DNA from: Bradyrhizobium sp.
GTDB taxonomy: Bacteria; Pseudomonadota; Alphaproteobacteria; Rhizobiales; Xanthobacteraceae
Reading direction: 5' to 3'
Assembly (NCBI RefSeq): GCF_030693485.1
Contig: NZ_JAUYAN010000093.1
Coordinates: 1 to 37,760, forward strand
Length of the DNA: 37,760 nucleotides
Shown here: positions 20,200 to 28,132 of the stretch, piece by piece
How positions within the stretch are numbered: position 1 is the stretch's first letter
Layout of the letters: the number at the start of each line of letters is the position of its first letter
Translations under genes and position numbers: made by a program
Notes under the pieces: generated by a model
Told to the model about the DNA's origin: nothing
Database searches by the model: none
Seen by the model: only the letters and a program-made list of their open reading frames with translations

Positions 20200-21468
20200 T
20201 TAGCTGGACGAGTTGGCGGTCTCCAGCGATGGACGCTGGCGACGAAGCCAAAAAACCGCGACCGCAGCGGCCAGCATCAGCAGCACGGAAAGCCAGTTGA
20301 GCGGTTGCCAGCCCCAGCGATCCTGCAGAAAGCCCGCCATGAAGCTCGAAATGGCAGTGGTGCTGAACACGAGCAGGTCGTTGAGCGCCTGAGCCTTGCC
20401 GCGCTCATTCGGACGATAACATGTCGTCACCAGCGTGGTCGCCCCGACAAACAGGAAATTCCAGCCGACGCCGTTGACGGCAAGTGCGATCCGGAAATTC
20501 CACTCGGCTGTGCCGCTGAGCGCCGCCGCGACCCCCGCCAGCATGAGCGCGATGCCCCAGGCCATCACCGTCGTCGTGCCATACCGGTTGATCAGATTGC
20601 CGGTGAAGAAAGACGGCACGAACATGCCCAGGACATGCAGGAAGATGACCCAATGGGCCTCGGCGTGCGGATAGCCGCAGCCGACGATGGCCAGCGGCGA
20701 CGCGCTCATGAGAAAGGACATCGTGCCGAACGCCAGCATGCCGGCGATCGCCGACGCGATAAAGCGCGGCTGGCTGGCAATCTCCCACAGCGGGCGTGGC
20801 GGCGCGGAATCAACCTGGCCTGCCGACGAGATGGTCGGCACGATCGGCGGGAAGGTGATGAAGGACATGATCGTGAAGACGATGGCGTGCAGGCAGATGA
20901 TGGCGGCATAGGTCGCAAGATAAAGCGGCATGGTCAGGTCGTGCGTCACCCGCACGACGCTGGGGCCGATCACGGCGGCCGCCACGCCACCGGCGGTCAC
21001 CCACGAAATCGCCTTGGCACGGTAGTGAACCGGGACCAGTTCGGCCGCAGCGAAGCGATACATCTGAAGGCAGGCCACCGCGTAGCCGAGGACGAGGCCC
21101 CCGGCGCACATGACGAGAAAATTGCCGGTATAGAGTCCGAGGCACATCACGGTTGCGCCCGCCATCCCGAACAGCGAGCCGACGCGAAACCCGATGCTGC
21201 GGCCGACCCTCTGCATCAGCAGCGCAGCCGGAAAGACCCAGATCATCACACCGATGTGCTGCATCGTGACCGGCAAATTGGCGAGATCGGGGCGATGATA
21301 AAAGGTGATGACGGAGAGCCCCGTCGCCGCGAACATCATGGTGTTGCAGGACTGGCCGACGGCCTGACAGGCTGCGAGCAGCAGGAGATTGCGGTGGGCG
21401 CGCCGGTCCAGGCTCTGCGCCGGATCGTCGTCCGGCTTCAGCCTCGACTGGGGGTTAAGTGCATCCAT
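20200..21468 (-). CDS. Major facilitator superfamily transporter
   Basis: The 422-residue integral membrane protein has about twelve hydrophobic helices (for example LLLLAACQAVGQS, GLVLGYAVACLQMYRF, AISWVTAGGVAAAVIGPSVV). A short charged loop is followed by QRVGRSIGFRVGSLFG, in the place of the MFS helix 2-3 motif, and a second half holds NRYGTTTVMAWGIALMLAG. The ATG at 21468 (MDALNPQSRLKPDDD) is preferred over the longer frame to 21534, which is arginine-rich and overlaps the divergent promoter region. The substrate cannot be told. Neighbours suggest an organic compound being imported or exported in the same catabolic block. Confidence 0.9.
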   Translation of the reverse strand: MDALNPQSRLKPDDDPAQSLDRRAHRNLLLLAACQAVGQSCNTMMFAATGLSVITFYHRPDLANLPVTMQHIGVMIWVFPAALLMQRVGRSIGFRVGSLFGMAGATVMCLGLYTGNFLVMCAGGLVLGYAVACLQMYRFAAAELVPVHYRAKAISWVTAGGVAAAVIGPSVVRVTHDLTMPLYLATYAAIICLHAIVFTIMSFITFPPIVPTISSAGQVDSAPPRPLWEIASQPRFIASAIAGMLAFGTMSFLMSASPLAIVGCGYPHAEAHWVIFLHVLGMFVPSFFTGNLINRYGTTTVMAWGIALMLAGVAAALSGTAEWNFRIALAVNGVGWNFLFVGATTLVTTCYRPNERGKAQALNDLLVFSTTAISSFMAGFLQDRWGWQPLNWLSVLLMLAAAVAVFWLRRQRPSLETANSSS

Positions 21469-21603
21469 TCTTGTTCTTGCCCACGACCTCGGGAGGCGCC
21501 GCCCCGGACCGGAGCCCGGGAGGCGAGACGGCACGTTCTAGGAAAAACGGCCCTTCCTCAAGCCTGATGTGGAAGATTTTGGCTGCCCTCGCCTGATCCT
21601 GTG

Positions 21604-21620
21604 GAACGGAAGCCCCGTTC
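21604..21620. promoter_or_regulatory. Dyad GAACGG-N5-CCGTTC upstream of the metallo-hydrolase
   Basis: Perfect 6-bp arms (21604-21609 and 21615-21620) lie 54-70 bases before the ATG at 21674, in the 205-bp divergent region shared with the MFS gene. This may be an operator or a leader hairpin. It is short enough to be chance. Confidence 0.3.
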
Positions 21621-21673
21621 GCGTTGATGGCATGCGGAAATCGCGTAAGCTGTGGACACGGCCGGGGTATCAA

Positions 21674-22696
21674 ATGTCAGACGATCTGAAGTTCACGGTC
21701 CAGCGGCCACCGGCCTACGGCGAATTGACGGACGTCCTGCCCGGACTGTTCTGGGTGCGGCTGCCGGTGCCGACGCCACCCAATCACGTCAATTGCTGGC
21801 TGCTCGACAACGGCACCGGATGGACGCTGGTCGACTGCGGCATGAACACCGACGACATTTTCGAGATCTGGGACGGACTGTGGCGGGGATTGCTGCGCAA
21901 CCGTCCGTTGCAGAACCTCACCTTCACACATGCGCATCTCGATCACTTCGGCCTGGCCAGTTATCTGGTGAAGGAATCAAAATGCACGGTACGCCTGCCA
22001 TTGGCCGAGTGGCTCAATGGCTGGAAAATGTGGCATGAGCGCGAGGAGGCCCCGGACGAGCAATTTGCCTCGTTCATGCGGCAGAATGGCGCTTCGGACG
22101 ACGACGCTACGGCAATCCTGGCAGCCCAGCGCCGGTCGAAATACCTCGGCCTGCGGCCGCCGCGCCAATTCATCCGTATCCGGGACGGCGACCTGATCGG
22201 CATGGGACAACGCGAGTGGCGGGTGATCACCGCAGGCGGGCATTCGCCCGAACATGCCTCGTTCCATTGCGAGAACGACAAAATCCTGATCACGGGCGAC
22301 CAGGTCCTGTCGCACATGGCGCCATCGGTGATGGTGCCCCCGGCGCAGCCGGAGGCCAACCCGATGAAGGAGTATCTCGATTCGCTAACGCGACTCGAAG
22401 CGTTGCCGGCGGATACGCTGGTGCTGCCGTCGCACGGCCTGCCGTTTCGCGGGCTGCCTACGCGGCTGGCTCAGTTGCGCGCGCATCATCTGGCCCGGCT
22501 CGACGACGTGGCGTCCGTTGTCACCGGACAAACCACCGCGTTTGCGGTCGCGCAGGAGGTGTTCTCGCGTGCGCTCTACGACAACCCGCGCCAGGCATTC
22601 GGCGAGTCGCTTGCCCATCTCAACATGCTTGCATCGATCGGCAGACTGACACGTGACGTCAGCGCCATGGGCGTGATCTCCTTCACGCCAGTGTGA
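21674..22696 (+). CDS. Metallo-beta-lactamase-fold hydrolase
   Basis: The 340-residue protein has the MBL metal motif THAHLDHFG (H86, H88, D90, H91), further ligands in TAGGHSPEHAS and LITGDQVLSHM, and a late histidine in LPSHGLPF. A C-terminal helical extension of about 80 residues follows the core, as in the glyoxalase-II-like/LACTB2 group. It probably hydrolyses a thioester, lactone or similar ester; the substrate is not readable from sequence. ATG 21674 (MSDDLKFTVQRPPAYGE) gives the family-like start; the open frame upstream is non-conserved in look. It is divergent from the MFS gene and convergent with the DUF2786-like gene (38-bp gap). Confidence 0.9.
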   Translation: MSDDLKFTVQRPPAYGELTDVLPGLFWVRLPVPTPPNHVNCWLLDNGTGWTLVDCGMNTDDIFEIWDGLWRGLLRNRPLQNLTFTHAHLDHFGLASYLVKESKCTVRLPLAEWLNGWKMWHEREEAPDEQFASFMRQNGASDDDATAILAAQRRSKYLGLRPPRQFIRIRDGDLIGMGQREWRVITAGGHSPEHASFHCENDKILITGDQVLSHMAPSVMVPPAQPEANPMKEYLDSLTRLEALPADTLVLPSHGLPFRGLPTRLAQLRAHHLARLDDVASVVTGQTTAFAVAQEVFSRALYDNPRQAFGESLAHLNMLASIGRLTRDVSAMGVISFTPV

Positions 22697-22734
22697 GAGT
22701 TCGACAAACGCGCGCGTCAAATCTTCAATTTCCG

Positions 22735-23487
22735 TCACGGTCCTTGGCGGCGGAACTTCGACAACCCTGATTCGGATTCTCCCACCGCGGGATTGATCGC
22801 CAATGAAGATCCGGCGACGCCTCCGGCTTCATAGGCCGTCATCGACACCGTGCGGCCGGTGCTGCGCGCCGCCCGTAAATTCAAGCCGAGCTTGCCGAAC
22901 TCGTCATCGACGATCGAGGTCTTGAGCACGACCAGCCCGCGTCCGGTGCTTTGATTTACCTGATCGCGGGCGGCCTTCATCGCGACCAGCTTCTCCGCGA
23001 TGGACGCGACCATGCCCAGCGCGAACGAGGCGTTGGCCAGGTGCCGGTCATTGTGCCGGAAGCGGGCATAGCCGGCCGTGGTCTTGTAGCGACCGAGTTC
23101 GGAGCGGACGGAAGCGTCGATCAATTCGGCCAGATAGTGCGCGACTTCGATATCCGAGCGAAGGCCGAAGAAAACATAGCGGCTCTGGCCCGCCTGATTC
23201 TTCTCGCGCCAGACCCGGCAATCGCAGAAAAACGCGACGGCGCCGACGCAGTCGTCGAGCGGGATTCGCTTCTTGCGGAAGGTTTCGTACTCCCGCCGCT
23301 CGCAGGGCGCCTCGCGAATATCGATGTCGGTCAGCGACAGGTCGTAGCGATCGAGCATCTCGGCGACCTTGGCGGCGGCGGACAGCGCCTCGTCCTCGGT
23401 GCAGCCATTGTCGATGGTCTTGGCGCGCAAAGCCTGGATGCGCGTCTTGAGCTTGTCGAGTTCGGCGAGATTGGGATGCTGGTTCAC
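22735..23487 (-). CDS. DUF2786-domain-like protein
   Basis: The 250-residue protein resembles DUF2786 proteins. The N-terminal helix has KTIDNGCTEDEALSAAAKV and AEMLDRYDLSLTDID (residues about 24-58), the recognisable part of that family. A central domain follows with FFCDCRVWREK and YVFFGLRSDIEVAHYL. The Ser/Gly-rich C-terminus looks disordered. The function of DUF2786 is not established; it occurs in both phage and chromosomal contexts. There is no signal peptide. It lies 69 bp downstream of the SGNH gene on the same strand. Confidence 0.75.
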   Translation of the reverse strand: MNQHPNLAELDKLKTRIQALRAKTIDNGCTEDEALSAAAKVAEMLDRYDLSLTDIDIREAPCERREYETFRKKRIPLDDCVGAVAFFCDCRVWREKNQAGQSRYVFFGLRSDIEVAHYLAELIDASVRSELGRYKTTAGYARFRHNDRHLANASFALGMVASIAEKLVAMKAARDQVNQSTGRGLVVLKTSIVDDEFGKLGLNLRAARSTGRTVSMTAYEAGGVAGSSLAINPAVGESESGLSKFRRQGP

Positions 23488-23556
23488 TGATAGGCTACCT
23501 CTAAAGTCGGGTCCGCAATTCCTACCAGCCTGCCCGACGAATGCTCAAGCCCGCCT

Positions 23557-24681
23557 CTAGCGCCATCCCTCGCTTGCCGAAAAATAATCGTGGAGCAAAT
23601 CGGCGGCCTTGCGGTGACCTTCTCTATTCCAATGGGCGTCGCCGGGGAAGAAGTCCTCGGCGGACATGACCGCACCGGCGTCGATGCAATCCAGACCCAA
23701 ATCCTTGCAGCGCCCGGCGACCGCCCTGCGCAGGCCCCCGTTGGCGAGGATCTCGGGAATCCTCGGCCACAGAGCGGGAGCGAGATGGGGGACCCTTACC
23801 GCCCCGGCGTAGAAGTTCTGCGGTATCAACATGACAACGAGCCGGCCCCCTCTTTCGCGAGCCAGACCGGCGATGTTCACGAGGCTGTCAAAGGCCCGCT
23901 GGGAGAACTCGTTGAACGAGCCAAACTCCAGTGAATCGGAGTTATAGGCGTTTGGCAGCACGGCATCCTTTTCAAACAGATACTTCCTGTAGGCGGTATG
24001 GTTCAGCGTCACCGCGAACAGGCGGGCGGTCTGGGATATCCCGACCAGCGTACGCAAGCCCGGTATTCGATAGGGCGCCGAACTCGTAATCTGTCCATTT
24101 TCTGTCGTACGGTATGGCAGATCGAGCGTCAGGCTCTGCCTGTCAAACCGGGTCTCTCGCACATCGGGTTCGAGATCATTGCCGAGGTATAGCCCGACAA
24201 CGATGAATTTCGGTCTCAAGTCCGGATGCTTCCGCAGGAAGTATTCGTAATGCTCCGGCTGAAAACCGTCGTTGCGTCCAACCGACACGACATGCGCCGG
24301 ATCGATTCTGCCCTTCAGCCGGCTCGAAAACAGATTGGTGTAACGCTCGCTTACCTCGACGCCGTGGCCGAAGGCAAAGGAGTCTCCCATGAACGCGAAC
24401 TCGACATCGGCAAACCTGAATTCGAAATCTTCCCTGTAGCCTCCGGAGTTGGTTCGAATCGTGACGTCAAACTCAGAGGTCCGCCAGCGATGGTTGAGGT
24501 TGCCCCGGACCGCCGTAACCCGTCCGCCGGAAACCAGCCGGTCTTCGTAGATCGGCAAGGACGCAGCGGGCTTCAGCCATTCCAGCGCCAGAAAGGATGC
24601 CGCCTCGCAAAGCATCATCGTAATGGCGGCAACGATCAGAACGGTACGACCGCTGCGCCGCAGGATTGCCAAGGGGTTCAA
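23557..24681 (-). CDS. SGNH-hydrolase-like membrane-anchored protein
   Basis: The 374-residue protein has an N-terminal membrane anchor or signal (about residues 12-34, TVLIVAAITMMLCEAASFLA). Its extracytoplasmic SGNH domain shows block I with the serine in FMGDSFAFGHG, block III-like LYLGND, and a C-terminal DAHW (GDAHWNREGH) that supplies the Asp and His. The DxHW pattern is shared with AlgX/AlgJ-like polysaccharide O-acetyltransferases as well as esterases, so acetyl transfer or removal on an envelope glycan is plausible. It lies 59 bp after the NeuD-like acyltransferase gene in the same direction, which supports a role in surface-sugar modification. Confidence 0.82.
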   Translation of the reverse strand: MNPLAILRRSGRTVLIVAAITMMLCEAASFLALEWLKPAASLPIYEDRLVSGGRVTAVRGNLNHRWRTSEFDVTIRTNSGGYREDFEFRFADVEFAFMGDSFAFGHGVEVSERYTNLFSSRLKGRIDPAHVVSVGRNDGFQPEHYEYFLRKHPDLRPKFIVVGLYLGNDLEPDVRETRFDRQSLTLDLPYRTTENGQITSSAPYRIPGLRTLVGISQTARLFAVTLNHTAYRKYLFEKDAVLPNAYNSDSLEFGSFNEFSQRAFDSLVNIAGLARERGGRLVVMLIPQNFYAGAVRVPHLAPALWPRIPEILANGGLRRAVAGRCKDLGLDCIDAGAVMSAEDFFPGDAHWNREGHRKAADLLHDYFSASEGWR

Positions 24682-24740
24682 GACTCGTATTCCCCAAAAG
24701 TTATGAAGTTCGGCAGGGTGGCCATGCCAGGCCTGCGCAG

Positions 24741-25397
24741 CTAATGGCCGTTCACGCCCGACCGGGTGATTTTAGCCGGGATGCCGGTAACCATGTCGTT
24801 GGCGTTCACATCTTGCAGGACGACGGCTCCGGCGCCCACGACGGCCCCGCTGCCGATCCTTATTTGCTCGCGGATCACCGCACCCTGGGCGATGAAGGCG
24901 CCATCGCCGACCTCGACATTCCCGGCAATGTTGGCGCCGGGACCGATAGTGCAGTATTTGCCGATCCGGTCGTCGTGGCCAATCAGCGCGCCGCGCTTGA
25001 CGAGCGAATAATCCCCGAGAACGGCATTGGACCCGATGACCGCTCCCGCGTCCACGATGCATCCCGAGCCGACATGCGCACGCCGGGACACATTGGAAAA
25101 CGGATGAACCAGCGAGGCAAACGGATAATCTCGCGACCGCATGAGGTCGATGAAAGCACGCCGCTGCGTGGTCACGATGGCGCACACGACTTCGCAGTCG
25201 GCTGGACCGAATGGAAGGTCGTCAACCCAGAAAACCGGAAGCCCTTCAATGGTGGCGCTGGGATCCGGCCGCGTCAGGCTGTTGACGAAACCAAGCGGCG
25301 AAAAATCGCCGATAGCTTCCGCTATCTCGAGAGCTTCGACGGCAGAGGTGCCATCGCCCAGCAGTAAAAGCGGCCGAACCTTCAGGGCAACCCGCAT
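24741..25397 (-). CDS. NeuD/PglD-family sugar O/N-acyltransferase (left-handed beta-helix)
   Basis: The 218-residue protein has an N-terminal Rossmann-like domain (LLLLGDGTSAVEALEIAEAI) and a C-terminal hexapeptide-repeat beta-helix from about residue 95 (VGSGCIVDAGAVIGSNAVLG, IGPGANIAGNVEVGDGAFI). The likely catalytic histidine is in LIGHDDRIG. The C-terminal VTGIPAKI is typical of NeuD/PglD enzymes, which acetylate nucleotide-sugar amines or sialic-acid-like sugars from acetyl-CoA. The nucleotide-binding glycine motif is unusual (GDGTS rather than GAGGH). ATG 25397 is preferred over TTG 25403. It is probably the first gene of a unit with the SGNH protein. Confidence 0.88.
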   Translation of the reverse strand: MRVALKVRPLLLLGDGTSAVEALEIAEAIGDFSPLGFVNSLTRPDPSATIEGLPVFWVDDLPFGPADCEVVCAIVTTQRRAFIDLMRSRDYPFASLVHPFSNVSRRAHVGSGCIVDAGAVIGSNAVLGDYSLVKRGALIGHDDRIGKYCTIGPGANIAGNVEVGDGAFIAQGAVIREQIRIGSGAVVGAGAVVLQDVNANDMVTGIPAKITRSGVNGH

Positions 25398-25894
25398 GCT
25401 CAAAAATCCAGTTTCGGCAGAAGCGTAGGCCGACTTTGATAATCGGGTTTATAGACAGATACTTATAGGATACGAGTGGCGGAGGGAGAGGAACTGGGTT
25501 CGAACCTTCTCCGCGTGGGCCAGCGTAGGTGAAGGTCGCGTAGCGTACAATGCCCCTAACCCTACCGCCAAGGTCTGCCTGTGTGGCGATCGCCGCTGGG
25601 ACGCCCGCTAGCGCTTGCCGAGGACCAACCCACGGCCACTGTTGAAATCCGCTCTGAGGCCGCAATTTGCGCCCACGATCGGATCTAGACACCCTCGTCA
25701 AACCTGCCCCAACTTCTCCTAAGATTGTATGTATATTAGACACAAACTTCGGTTGTTCTCCTACGTGCTTACTGCTTTAGTAGCATCACTCCGTGCGCTC
25801 GCGGCATTATGAGAAATAGTTTCCGGCAGACGCCGGGTTATACGAAGGAACGGTACGGAGATTTTGCGCTGCGCGGTCATGCTGGGGAAGCCTC
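25398..25894. other. Gene-free interval upstream of the sigma-54 activator
   Basis: About 500 bases lie between the divergent acyltransferase and sigma-54 activator genes. There is no ORF with a plausible start and ribosome-binding site. It contains a tRNA-Ser 3'-end-like fragment (25477-25491) and an AT-rich patch (about 25725-25760). No sigma-54 box and no copy of the GAAG-N4-CTTC dyad were found here. Confidence 0.5.
25477..25491 (-). repeat. tRNA-Ser 3'-end-like fragment (possible att remnant)
   Basis: Read on the minus strand, the 15 bases CCTCTCCCTCCGCCA look like the acceptor 3' end, including CCA, of a serine tRNA. A T-loop-like GGTTCGAACC lies next to it but at the wrong spacing. 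No 5' half of a tRNA follows, so this is not a tRNA gene. It is in the same orientation as the 3' end of the intact tRNA-Ser at 36494, with about 12 of 14 bases alike. Confidence 0.4.
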
Positions 25895-27274
25895 ATGCAC
25901 CGGGAGCCATGGATTCATTTTTGTGGGCCGAAGGACCTTGTGGCGAGGCAAGCCATCCTCGACAGTCTGTCGAGCCACGGTGTTGTCACTCGATCGCTTG
26001 ATGTCAATGCACCGTCGGACGAAGGTATCGTCTGTTTTTCCAGCATCGATGACGCTCTGTACGAGTTGGTGCGCGAACTCAGCCACAACCGGGACAAGCG
26101 CGTGTTGGCGGTGCCGGTCGCCGGCGCACAACTGGACAGTGCGCAGGCCTGGCGCCTCATGCTCGCTGGCGCGTCGGACGTTTTTCGCTGGTCATCGGCA
26201 TCCGAAATGGCCGAGCGGGTCAAGGCGCGCTTCGACCGCTGGCGCGCGGTCGATGAGTTGCTGCAGTCGCCGACCGTTCAGAAAAACCTGATCGGCGGCA
26301 GCCCAGCATGGCGATCCGCCCTGCGACAAATTGTCGAAGTCGCGCGGTTTACCGACGCCGCAGTGCTCCTGATGGGGGAAAGCGGTACCGGCAAGGAATT
26401 AATCGGGCGGCTGGTCCACGAACTCGACCCGAAGGTGTCGGGCAGCGAACTCGTGATCGTCGACTGCACCACGATCGCCCCTGAATTGTCCGGCAGTGAA
26501 TTTTTCGGCCATGAGCGCGGCGCCTTCACCGGCGCGGTCGGGGCTCGTGACGGCGCGTTTGCGGACGCGCATGGCGGCACGCTGTTTCTCGACGAGGTCG
26601 GCGAATTGCCGCTCGCCTTGCAGGCACAGTTGCTGCGCGTCGTGCAGGAAGGCACCTACAAGCGGGTCGGCAGCAATGCGTGGCAGCGCAGCCAGTTCCG
26701 CCTGGTTTCCGCGACCAACAGAAACCTGCTGCAGAGCATCGAGAACGGTCATTTCCGACACGATCTGTACCACCGCATCGGAGGCTGGATTTTTCGGGTG
26801 CCGCCGCTGCACGAAAGACGCGAAGACATTGTGCCGCTGGCGCGCCATTTCCTGGCGACGTTTCTGCCCGGTCTCGCAGAAGCGGATTTCGATCTCCCGG
26901 TGCGGGAATATCTGCTCAACCGCGCCTACCCCGGCAATGTGCGTGACTTGCGTCAGCTGATCGCGCGCATCAGCAGCCGACATGTCGGCCCGGGGCCGAT
27001 CACAATTGGCGACCTGCCCGACGACGAGCATCCGGCGAACGCGCCCGAGAAAGAGAGCTGGCGCGTTCCGGAATTCGAACGCTCGATCGCGCAAGCCCTT
27101 TCGCTGGGGATCGGCCTGAAGGAAATCAGCCAGGCCGCGGCCGAGACCGCTACCCGCATCGCCATGCAGGAGGAGAACGGCAATCTGCGCAACGCCGCGC
27201 GCCGGCTCGGCGTCACCGACCGCGCCTTGCAGATGCGCCGCGCGGCGCGGCGCCAGCACAATGGCGGCACCTGA
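25895..27274 (+). CDS. Sigma-54-dependent transcriptional activator (enhancer-binding protein)
   Basis: The 459-residue AAA+ activator has three parts. Residues 1-120 form a receiver-like domain with no clear phospho-acceptor aspartate. The central sigma-54 interaction domain has Walker A GESGTGKE (161-168), the GAFTGA loop (209-214) and Walker B LFLDE (about 230-234), with the R-finger region RHDLYHRI. The C-terminal Fis-type helix-turn-helix includes GNLRNAARRLGVTDRALQ. It should remodel RNA polymerase-sigma-54 at -24/-12 promoters. GGGGAAG precedes the ATG. It ends at 27274, immediately against the convergent end of the seven-gene cluster, whose promoter is a full-consensus sigma-54 site, so it is its probable dedicated activator. 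The signal it senses is unknown. Confidence 0.94.
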   Translation: MHREPWIHFCGPKDLVARQAILDSLSSHGVVTRSLDVNAPSDEGIVCFSSIDDALYELVRELSHNRDKRVLAVPVAGAQLDSAQAWRLMLAGASDVFRWSSASEMAERVKARFDRWRAVDELLQSPTVQKNLIGGSPAWRSALRQIVEVARFTDAAVLLMGESGTGKELIGRLVHELDPKVSGSELVIVDCTTIAPELSGSEFFGHERGAFTGAVGARDGAFADAHGGTLFLDEVGELPLALQAQLLRVVQEGTYKRVGSNAWQRSQFRLVSATNRNLLQSIENGHFRHDLYHRIGGWIFRVPPLHERREDIVPLARHFLATFLPGLAEADFDLPVREYLLNRAYPGNVRDLRQLIARISSRHVGPGPITIGDLPDDEHPANAPEKESWRVPEFERSIAQALSLGIGLKEISQAAAETATRIAMQEENGNLRNAARRLGVTDRALQMRRAARRQHNGGT

Positions 27275-28099
27275 TCAGGCGCTGAAGTGCTGGTGGTCCC
27301 AGGGATCGCGGTACTCGGCTTGCAGCGGCGCCGGCCGTGATGGCGTTTCCGGAATCGCCAGCGGTTGTTCCCGCCGCCGCGAGATCAGCCGCAGAAAGTT
27401 GCCGCCGAGGATCAATTGCTCATCCGCCGGCGACAGCCCGAGCAGGCGAACCTTCTCCAGTTCCACGCCGGGATGCAGCCACGGCCCGTCGGAGCCGAAC
27501 AGAATCTTGCGCGCGCCGGCTCGCGCCACCGCCTGCTCAAGCAGCTCGAAGCGGCGGACCCCCGACGTGTCGGTATAGACGTTGGGGTGACGCACCAGAT
27601 AGTCGATCAGGCTGTGCTGCGCGCGCCAGTCGTCGGAAAAACTTCCCATATGCGGGATGATGAACGCCACGTCGGGATACTCGGTGGCGATGAGCTCCAT
27701 GATCGAGACTTCGCCGGTCGGATCATAGAGAACGGGTATCGCAAAGGCACGCGCGGCCTCGCATATCTCGCGCGTCAGCCGCGCGTCGTGGCGATGCACC
27801 TTGATGCCGACGAAACCATATTGCTGGACCGCGACCTGCACCATTTCGCGCACCCGGCCGCGATCCCTGCTAGCATGGACAAAGGCCAGGCCATAGAATC
27901 GGTTCGGCCGACTGGCGACGATCCGCGCCACCTCGCGGTTTGCGATCGCATAGTCCGAATGAAATGCCGCAAAAATCGCGGTGCGGTTGATATCGGCCGC
28001 GGCGGCCCAGCGCATGTATTTTTCGAGGGGCGCCGAGGTATCCCAGGGACCGGTCAGGCCATCGCCCTTTCCGGCGTGACAATGACAATCGATAATCAT
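27275..28099 (-). CDS. Amidohydrolase-2 family metal-dependent hydrolase
   Basis: This 274-residue TIM-barrel protein has the N-terminal HxH metal motif (MIIDCHCHAGKG), a strand ending GIKVHRHDARL, a barrel histidine in AFIIPHMGSF and the late aspartate in ILFGSDGPWLHPG. This matches the amidohydrolase-2/ACMSD-like group, which contains decarboxylases and lactonases. The ATG at 28099 is used; a GTG three codons upstream (28108) is possible. It is the last gene of the sigma-54 cluster, 33 bp after the HETVH protein gene, and abuts the convergent activator gene with no gap. Its substrate may be a product of the cluster's PLP enzyme, but nothing in the sequence proves this. Confidence 0.85.
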   Translation of the reverse strand: MIIDCHCHAGKGDGLTGPWDTSAPLEKYMRWAAAADINRTAIFAAFHSDYAIANREVARIVASRPNRFYGLAFVHASRDRGRVREMVQVAVQQYGFVGIKVHRHDARLTREICEAARAFAIPVLYDPTGEVSIMELIATEYPDVAFIIPHMGSFSDDWRAQHSLIDYLVRHPNVYTDTSGVRRFELLEQAVARAGARKILFGSDGPWLHPGVELEKVRLLGLSPADEQLILGGNFLRLISRRREQPLAIPETPSRPAPLQAEYRDPWDHQHFSA

Positions 28100-28132
28100 G
28101 GCGGCCACTACTTTGATCGCAACTTGGTCACG

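Noticed and set aside
21014..21030. TTGGCACGG within the MFS gene as a sigma-54 promoter
   Set aside because: The -12 element is missing (GTAGTGAAC follows) and it lies in coding sequence.
20113..21567. Long plus-strand open frame (484 codons) opposite the MFS gene
   Set aside because: Arg/His/Asp-rich shadow of a clear membrane transporter; no ribosome-binding site or motif.
25473..25515. Possible complete tRNA-Ser gene around the GGTTCGAACC sequence
   Set aside because: The T-stem does not pair, and no anticodon arm, D-arm or 5' acceptor strand follows on the minus strand. Kept only as a 3'-end-like fragment.
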